A DNA stretch of 28,067 nt from an uncultured Eubacteriales bacterium (GTDB lineage: Bacteria > Bacillota > Clostridia > Lachnospirales > Cellulosilyticaceae): positions 1 through 28,067 of the forward strand of contig URVM01000031.1 in NCBI GenBank assembly GCA_900551325.1, written 5' to 3'. Under the pieces are notes generated by a model that did no database searches, was not told where the DNA came from, and worked only from the letters and a program-made list of their open reading frames with translations. Shown in pieces: positions 23,169-28,067 of this stretch. How positions within the stretch are numbered: the stretch's first letter is position 1; the number at the start of each line of letters is the position of its first letter. The translations under genes and the position numbers were made by a program.

Positions 23169-23759
23169 TTACTTAGGAGAGGTTATAGGCTCTTTAATCT
23201 TACCTAATATACCACTTGCATCATCTGCAATAAAAGACTTGATTTTTTCCTTTTCTGCTTCAGCTTTTCTTATAATCTTAATATAAAAGCTTCCACTTTT
23301 TTCATCTGGTGGATAATTATATTTAATGATTACGTTATTTTGCCCCTCTGTGCCATTTTCACCTTCATATAAATCAATTAGTTGGCTAAAAAGCTGAGTT
23401 GCACCTACTTCTTTTAACTTATACACTTTATAGTTATTCGTCTGGGTAGCTACAGGTTTATCAACCTTTTCTCCTGTGTAGACTATAATTTCTATATTTG
23501 TGCCTTTGCGAGCTTCACCCATAATGTTGATTTGAGAGTCAAAAGTTTGGATCTCTTCTTTATTCTCAAGGGACTGGGTGATTCTCACATATTCGTCTTT
23601 TTTGAATGTGATGGAAGATGGTGTACTTGTTTGTGCATTATCTTTAATAGCAACTGCAGGTTTATTCTCTGGTTTGATCTCTCCTGCATATACAGCTTGT
23701 GGTGCCAAAAGTGCCATTCCTAGTACTAGAATACTACCAACATATTTCATTTTACTCAT
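23169..23759 (-). CDS. Secreted protein of unknown function in the wal operon
   Basis: 196 residues with a clear Sec signal peptide (MSKMKYVGSILVLGMALL, cleavage likely after AVYA at about residue 25). The mature part is lysine- and glutamate-rich with a predicted beta-sandwich (INIMGEARKGTNIEIIVYTG, then NVIIKYNYPPDEKSGSFYIKI), perhaps an Ig-like or Big-type domain. I know no named family. It lies between walK and yycH, where Bacilli have nothing. A WalR-type box and a -10 element lie upstream. GGGGG precedes the ATG. Likely exported to the wall and co-regulated with it (inference). Confidence 0.8.
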   Translation of the reverse strand: MSKMKYVGSILVLGMALLAPQAVYAGEIKPENKPAVAIKDNAQTSTPSSITFKKDEYVRITQSLENKEEIQTFDSQINIMGEARKGTNIEIIVYTGEKVDKPVATQTNNYKVYKLKEVGATQLFSQLIDLYEGENGTEGQNNVIIKYNYPPDEKSGSFYIKIIRKAEAEKEKIKSFIADDASGILGKIKEPITSPK

Positions 23760-23833
23760 GTGGAACCCCCTTTCGTTTAATTGTATTACTCTAATTATAC
23801 CTTTAATAATTACCTTTAGTATACATTATTTTC

Positions 23834-23850
23834 TTTACAATTATATTACA
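23834..23850 (-). promoter_or_regulatory. WalR-type binding box
   Basis: On the minus strand TGTAAT-ATAAT-TGTAAA, a perfect fit to the Bacillus WalR consensus (two TGTWAH half sites five bases apart). It is followed ten bases later by TATACT, a -10-like hexamer, upstream of the secreted-protein gene. In AT-rich DNA one such match in a window of this size could occur by chance; its position is what makes it credible. Confidence 0.5.
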
Positions 23851-23880
23851 AATTTATAACTTTTGTCTTACAGTATAAAA

Positions 23881-25677
23881 TTATCCCTTGTAATGTTTGA
23901 ACTGTACTGTTACAGTTGTCCCTTTTCCTACTTTACTTGTCATATTAATCTTTCCATCATGAAGTTCTACCATTTCTTTTACAATGGAAAGCCCAAGCCC
24001 TGTACCCCCTTGACTCCTTGATCTTGCTTTATCAACACGGAAGAAACGTTCAAAAATGCGTGATAAATCTTGTTTTGCAATACCTATACCTGTATCTTGG
24101 ATTTGTACAGTAATCCATTCTTCATTCTTATAGAGCTTAATTGTAATAGTTCCTGGGTCTATACTATATTTTATGGCATTAGAAAGTATGTTGTGCAAAA
24201 TCTGCCTAATTCTAGCACTATCACCGAGTATTGTATACTCTATTTGCTCATTAGCTTCATAAATCAATCTATGCCCTTTTTTCTCCATGTGAATCTTTTG
24301 GGCTTCTATAGTTTCTCCTACCATAGCTTTTAAGTCTAATACTTTAAGATCTAGCTGCATCTGCTTATTGTCAATACGAGAAAGCTCTAACAAATCTTTA
24401 ACTAAATTAGTCATACGATCTGCTTCTTTTTCCATAACACGCAGAAACTGCATAGCAATTTCTCTATCATCTATAGCACCATCTAGAAGTGTTTCTGTAT
24501 AGCTTTTAACTGTTGTTAGTGGGGTACGCAATTCATGAGACACATTTGCTACAAATTCTTTACGCATTTGATCTAACTTTTGCTGAGTTGTTACGTCCTG
24601 CATTACAACAACTAAACCTTCACTTTCACCTAGCGCATTGGTATAAGACTCAAAATGCAAGTTATAATAACGATCTTCTATAGCCATCATTATATTCTCA
24701 TTTTTACTATGCCCATCTTTTTCTTCATTATTTAAAATCTGATCAAAAGATACCTCAACACCAAGCTTTGGGAAAATAAAGTCAAAGCGGTGATCCATAT
24801 TAGCACTTCCAAGCATTTCAGAACATACTGGATTGGCATGGATAAGTACCCCCTGCCTATTAAAAGCCATAACCCCATCAGCCATATTCTCAAGGATTTT
24901 CTCTAGCTTACTCTTCTCACTAGAAATATCACTCATAGTGCGACTAAGTTCACCTGCCATATAATTAAAGCTTTGTGTGAGCTGACCTATTTCATCTGTT
25001 GAATAAATAGGAATACGACTAAATGATCCTGCTGCAAGTTGCTTAGCACTTTTAGTAAGTTGTTTAATAGGTACTGTAATCATTCTAGCAAAAACTGCAC
25101 TAAAAGAAGCCGCAATAATCATAGCTACTATAGATGCCAAACTAATAGTTCTCATAGCATTAAATACATTTTCATAAATATCAGATGCATCTGCTCTTAC
25201 ATATATAATAGCTAATATCTGACCAGTCTTTTGGTCTATAATAGGCCTTGCATGCTCTACATACTCTGTCTCCTTCTTCTGACTTGAAAAATGAGTCCAT
25301 TCAGAAGTATGAGCCTTATTATTACCAACTGTATCAATAACAACCCCTTCTGTAACTAGTTTCCCTTTAGCAAAATCAGAAGTAGAACCTAATAATACAT
25401 GGCCTTTAGCATCCAATATGTAAATATCATGTTTATTGAGTGAAACCATAGTAGCTAAAGTACTTCCTACTTCATCTATACTATCTTTTAATTGTTCATC
25501 TGTTTCTACTTCAATTTTTGTCTCAACAGTTTCTGCTGCAGTAACAAGTTCTTCCTTAATTCTTTCATAGTGAGTATTTTCGATATTATAAATAATAAAG
25601 CTTCCACTAACAACCATAATAACTAATACAACACTTAAATAAATAGTGACAATTTTCCATTGTATACTTGATTTCAT
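23881..25677 (-). CDS. walK: Sensor histidine kinase WalK (YycG)
   Basis: Membrane sensor kinase of the essential wall-homeostasis system; it phosphorylates WalR. 598 residues, the usual length. Order of parts: membrane segment (about 9-30), extracytoplasmic PAS-like sensor domain (about 33-175), second segment (about 176-197), HAMP (about 198-250), PAS (about 255-365), HisKA with the phosphoacceptor H381 (NVSHELRTPLTTVKS), and HATPase with N-box (LHNILSNAIKYS, N500), G1 (DTGIGI, D528) and G2 (GGTGLGLS, 557-564). It starts four bases after the walR stop, with AGAGGG in the end of walR. The presence of both extracytoplasmic and cytoplasmic PAS domains supports WalK over PhoR, which is similar. 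Confidence 0.93.
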   Translation of the reverse strand: MKSSIQWKIVTIYLSVVLVIMVVSGSFIIYNIENTHYERIKEELVTAAETVETKIEVETDEQLKDSIDEVGSTLATMVSLNKHDIYILDAKGHVLLGSTSDFAKGKLVTEGVVIDTVGNNKAHTSEWTHFSSQKKETEYVEHARPIIDQKTGQILAIIYVRADASDIYENVFNAMRTISLASIVAMIIAASFSAVFARMITVPIKQLTKSAKQLAAGSFSRIPIYSTDEIGQLTQSFNYMAGELSRTMSDISSEKSKLEKILENMADGVMAFNRQGVLIHANPVCSEMLGSANMDHRFDFIFPKLGVEVSFDQILNNEEKDGHSKNENIMMAIEDRYYNLHFESYTNALGESEGLVVVMQDVTTQQKLDQMRKEFVANVSHELRTPLTTVKSYTETLLDGAIDDREIAMQFLRVMEKEADRMTNLVKDLLELSRIDNKQMQLDLKVLDLKAMVGETIEAQKIHMEKKGHRLIYEANEQIEYTILGDSARIRQILHNILSNAIKYSIDPGTITIKLYKNEEWITVQIQDTGIGIAKQDLSRIFERFFRVDKARSRSQGGTGLGLSIVKEMVELHDGKINMTSKVGKGTTVTVQFKHYKG

Positions 25678-25681
25678 TCAT

Positions 25682-26371
25682 CTACCCTCTAAAGTAATAG
25701 CCTACTCCACGCTTTGTAAGTACTAAAGCTGCCTTAGAAGAATCATCCTCTATCTTTTCTCTTAGTCTTCTTACTGTAACGTCTACAGTACGCACATCAC
25801 CATAGTATTCATAGCCCCATACTTGTTCAAGAAGGGTTTCTCTAGAGAATACTTTCCCTTTTTGAAGAACTAAGAATTTTAAAAGTTCATACTCTCTTAA
25901 AGTAAGGTCTATAACATTGCCATTTTTAGTTACTTCATATTTCCCAAGGTTAATAACAAGATTATCTTCCTTAATGAAATTAGTTTCTTCTGGCTCTTCT
26001 GCTACAAAGCCACCTCTTCTTAAGTTGGCTTTAACACGAGCTACAAGTTCACGCATACCAAAAGGCTTAGTCATGTAGTCATCTGCTCCAAGTTCAAGAC
26101 CTAACACCTTATCAAGTTCCTCTGCACGAGCTGTTAGCATAATAATAGGTGTTTCTTTTGTTATTCTTACTCTTCTACATACTTCAAGACCATCCATTTT
26201 AGGCATCATAATATCTAAAAGAATAAGATCTGGATCTATAGACTCAATCAGTTTTAAGCCCTCTTCCCCGTCGTAGGCTGTATACACTTTATAGCCTTCC
26301 TTTTCTAGGTTGTATTTAATAATATCTGAAATAGCTTGTTCATCTTCTACAACAACTATATTTTGTTCCAC
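25682..26371 (-). CDS. walR: Response regulator WalR (YycF), OmpR family
   Basis: DNA-binding response regulator controlling wall hydrolases and related genes. 229 residues from the chosen start. Receiver domain about 1-118: acidic pocket VVVEDEQ, phosphoacceptor D in LILLDIMMP, then IIMLTARAE and DDYMTKPFGMRELVARVKANLRR. Winged-helix domain about 128-229: LTLREYELLKFL, VWGYEYYGDVRTVDVTVRRLREKIED and TKRGVGYYF, the same strings as in WalR. I choose the GTG at 26371, which follows AGGGG; an ATG at 26398 has no ribosome binding site and adds nine residues not seen in the family. It is co-transcribed with walK. Confidence 0.93.
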   Translation of the reverse strand: MEQNIVVVEDEQAISDIIKYNLEKEGYKVYTAYDGEEGLKLIESIDPDLILLDIMMPKMDGLEVCRRVRITKETPIIMLTARAEELDKVLGLELGADDYMTKPFGMRELVARVKANLRRGGFVAEEPEETNFIKEDNLVINLGKYEVTKNGNVIDLTLREYELLKFLVLQKGKVFSRETLLEQVWGYEYYGDVRTVDVTVRRLREKIEDDSSKAALVLTKRGVGYYFRG

Positions 26372-26439
26372 TTTATCCCCTGCCTTTCTACAATACATTA
26401 TATGATATTAAATAGCTCTTATGAAGAGAAAGAGAAATA

Positions 26440-27249
26440 TCAAGGTGTCTTTTCAGTCTTTCCCTCTTCTTTAGACGTTGGTTCCTCCTTAATAAGTTCC
26501 ATACCAAGTACAGGAACTCGAACTGTAGCTTTTAATTCTTGTCCAATTTTCAGATTTGTAGATGCTTCTTTATTGGTTGCTAATAACTCATCCACAGTAA
26601 TATTAAATTTAGTAGCAATACTCCACAAACTATCCCCTTGTGCTACTGTATAAGTTACTTCTTTACGATGGCGCTTCTTACATAAGTCTACAAGCGTATC
26701 CATATCTACAAGTTTATCTTCTGTTGTATACACTTCTTCTAGCTTTACTTCATTAGTAAACTTGGCATTTACATCTTTATCATCAAAATAAGCTTCTTTT
26801 AGCTCATCTTTAAGTTCTTCTAAAGTATCTGGTGACTCAATAATAGCAATTTCTTCACCATCTATTATAAGCTTTTGAAACTTAAGGGTTACATCCATAT
26901 TCTCTCTTAAATAGCTAGGTAGCTTGTTTGGGTCAATTAAATCCTTCTTCTTTGCATGAACTCGCTTAAGCTCATCTAAACCTTCAATTTCTACTTCTGT
27001 TTCATACTTAGTTTCTAACTGTTTTTCAACTGTTTTAAGGGCTGTATCTATGTACTCTTTCTTACTAACAAATCCTATAACTTCACCATTTACACTTACT
27101 TGATAAGCATTCGGTAGTAAAGCAAATACCCCACCCACTACGATACTAATACTAATGAGTCCAGCTAGAGCAGCCTTAGGTGTTATTTTTTTACGACGTT
27201 TTTTTGTATTTGATAAATAAATTGTTTTAGATTTTTTACTTAATTTCAT
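26440..27249 (-). CDS. Membrane-anchored LysM-domain protein (lacks catalytic domain)
   Basis: 269 residues. Basic N-terminus, one membrane segment (about 25-46), an extracytoplasmic region with repeat-like NGEVIGFVSKKEYIDTAL and IDGEEIAIIESPDTLEELKD blocks, a LysM peptidoglycan-binding domain (about 198-243: VTYTVAQGDSLWSIATKFN, then LLATN and LKIGQELKA), and a Lys/Glu-rich tail. The same layout in Clostridia usually continues into a G5 domain and an M23 peptidase. Here the protein stops after VPVLGMELIKE, and only 68 bases separate it from walR, so no catalytic part is hidden in another frame. It has an AGGAGGT site and is first in the wal operon. Its role is probably wall anchoring or sensing (inference). 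Confidence 0.88.
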   Translation of the reverse strand: MKLSKKSKTIYLSNTKKRRKKITPKAALAGLISISIVVGGVFALLPNAYQVSVNGEVIGFVSKKEYIDTALKTVEKQLETKYETEVEIEGLDELKRVHAKKKDLIDPNKLPSYLRENMDVTLKFQKLIIDGEEIAIIESPDTLEELKDELKEAYFDDKDVNAKFTNEVKLEEVYTTEDKLVDMDTLVDLCKKRHRKEVTYTVAQGDSLWSIATKFNITVDELLATNKEASTNLKIGQELKATVRVPVLGMELIKEEPTSKEEGKTEKTP

Positions 27250-27286
27250 TTCGAAATACCTCCTAAATTACTGTGTAACAAAAATC

Positions 27287-27344
27287 CCCCTATATCTACA
27301 TATGATAACAGTTTCTGTGGGGTAAATCAAAGGAAATATAGGGG
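27287..27344 (-). promoter_or_regulatory. Promoter of the wal block, flanked by a 9-bp inverted repeat
   Basis: On the minus strand TTGATT (27325-27330), a 17-base spacer and TATCAT (27302-27307). The arms CCCCTATAT (27287-27295) and ATATAGGGG (27336-27344) are exact inverted copies on either side of the promoter, a layout suited to a looping or steric operator. Confidence 0.5.
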
Positions 27345-27382
27345 TGAAGGGTGTCTTAGATGAAAAAAAATTTGGAAGGTAC

Positions 27383-27643
27383 GAATTACTGTCTCTCCCT
27401 AGTCTACTTAGGTATCAGGCTGGCTATGACTCCTCCTCAAGCTTTCACTTCCGGTGGCTAAGAGGCTGTAAACTCGGGGTTTGTAAGAACGCTCGAAACT
27501 TGCTTCGCTTCGGACACCTCGCTAAGTGCCTTACTCACCCTCTCGTTAACAGCCTCTAAGCCACCTACATAAGCCGCTTTCGGATGAGCCACATCCATCC
27601 TTTCACCTTTCCAGTCTTCTGGGGACAGTAATTCTAGTCTACT
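27383..27643 (+). repeat. Structured repeat family, complete copy R3
   Basis: A 252-bp core is bounded by GAATTACTGTC (27383-27393) and GACAGTAATTC (27624-27634). The inner helix is AGAGGCTGT with ACAGCCTCT and flanking GGC/GCC. TAGTCTACT(TA) occurs just inside the left end (27400-27408) and just outside the right end (27635-27643). Its right half is almost identical to 1-88. The 71-codon open frame at 27344-27559 crosses the element and is judged spurious. Confidence 0.88.
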
Positions 27644-27669
27644 TAATCCCTTACTTACTCACCAACATT

Positions 27670-27906
27670 CTCTAAGCTACCTAGATAAACCACTTCCAGA
27701 ACAGGGCACCTCACCCCTTCCCTTACCAGCGTTACTGGAGAGATAGCAATTCTAGTCTACTTGTAATCTCAATCAACCTCTAAGTCATCTACATAAGCAT
27801 TTTCGGATGAACTACTTTCCTTTGAGTATACCTATGTGAAGAAGCTTTTAGAGTGGCTATCTATATCCCTTCACTATCTTAGTTCTTCGTAAGGAGATAG
27901 TGATAC
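27670..27906 (+). repeat. Two further diverged right-half units of the repeat family
   Basis: Unit b (27670-27752) begins CTCTAAGCTACCTAGATAAA and ends GAGATAGCAATTC plus TAGTCTACT. Unit c (27778-27906) begins CTCTAAGTCATCTACATAAG, continues with TTTCGGATGA and ends GAGATAGTGATAC. Both align with the right half of copy R3 but have no left partner. Nothing else is visible between here and 27966. Confidence 0.75.
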
Positions 27907-27966
27907 GAGTGTAATTAGAACTCCACCTATACCCTTGAATACATTTATAAGGAAAAATTACACGAC

Positions 27967-28000
27967 AAAAAAGGCACATAGTCTGAGCTATATGCCTTTT
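27967..28000 (-). terminator. Intrinsic terminator after second cold-shock gene
   Basis: AAAAGGCACATAG and CTATATGCCTTTT (27988-28000) form the stem, with one mismatch, followed by Ts on the minus strand. It lies 18 bases past the stop of the csp gene at the right edge. Confidence 0.85.
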
Positions 28001-28017
28001 CTTAATTTATGATTAAA

Positions 28018-28067
28018 TTAAGCTTTTTGTACGTTTTCTGCTTGTGCGCCACGTGGGCCTTTTGTAA
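28018..28067 (-). CDS. Cold-shock protein, 3' end only
   Basis: The last 15 codons plus stop of a second CspA-type gene, reading TKGPRGAQAENVQKA. This matches the C-terminus of the cold-shock protein at 16001-16198 (AKGPRGPQAENVIKA) in all but three positions. The gene continues beyond the window. Two csp paralogues 12 kb apart in the same direction are thus present. Confidence 0.92.
   Translation of the reverse strand, partial: TKGPRGAQAENVQKA

Noticed and set aside
27344..27559. 71-codon open frame on the plus strand
   Set aside because: Same situation in repeat R3; no ribosome binding site, and the paired substitutions indicate RNA/DNA structure.
1..28067. CRISPR arrays, tRNA or rRNA genes, transposase genes, phage modules
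   Set aside because: No regularly spaced direct repeats with unique spacers, no cloverleaf or rRNA sequence, and no recombinase or phage protein were seen in any frame.

Overview
The window is AT-rich, uses strong AGGAGG-type ribosome binding sites, and encodes a WalR/WalK two-component system with YycH/YycI-like partners, an LCP protein, MurA and DUF1540/C_GCAxxG_C_C proteins. Together these point to a low-GC Gram-positive of the Clostridia. My guess is a Cellulosilyticum/Lachnospirales-type organism; this is inference from gene style and no marker RNA is present. About four fifths of the genes lie on the minus strand.

Layout. 1-1213: a GNAT acetyltransferase gene between two copies of a multi-copy structured repeat. 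1214-3713 (minus): M24 aminopeptidase P, a pentapeptide-like protein and a small secreted protein. 3795-7178 (plus): an oligopeptide/nickel-type ABC importer (lipoprotein plus two permeases, no ATPases) with a good promoter and a leader inverted repeat. 7227-9800 (minus): an unknown acidic protein, an MBL-fold hydrolase, a DUF1540 protein and a site-2-protease-like M50 protein. 9896-10405 (plus): a flavin-reductase-like protein, convergent with an Ogt-type DNA repair protein (10479-10943). 11001-13507 (minus): a TauE/SafE permease, a small membrane protein, dCMP deaminase and a C_GCAxxG_C_C protein; the permease and the C_GCAxxG_C_C gene share a nearly identical 49-bp upstream sequence. 13629-13960: another repeat copy and a short tandem repeat. 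14154-15903 (minus): an ECF sigma factor with an ECF-like promoter, a small membrane partner and a zinc-ribbon membrane protein. 16001-16386: a cold-shock protein gene with a long leader. 16459-19055 (minus): C39-like peptidase, LCP ligase and nicotinamidase-like hydrolase. 19176-19323 (plus): a predicted small RNA with an exposed CCCUCCUC. 19429-27249 (minus): the cell-envelope block, transcribed in the order LysM protein - walR - walK - secreted protein - yycH - yycI - murA. 27383-27906: a further repeat copy with reiterated right halves. 28018-28067: the 3' end of a second cold-shock gene.

How they work together. The right half is a cell-wall homeostasis locus. WalK/WalR sense and control wall turnover; YycH/YycI-like membrane proteins are probable modulators of WalK; MurA makes the first committed peptidoglycan precursor; the LysM protein binds peptidoglycan; and the LCP and C39 proteins further on also act at the envelope. 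A WalR-type box lies upstream of the secreted-protein gene that follows walK.

The most unusual content is non-coding. A family of inverted-repeat-bounded elements occurs at four places. Between copies, a G-C pair is swapped for C-G in one helix and A-T for G-C in another, which argues for a conserved folded RNA or hairpin DNA. The predicted small RNA at 19.2 kb is the second item worth following.
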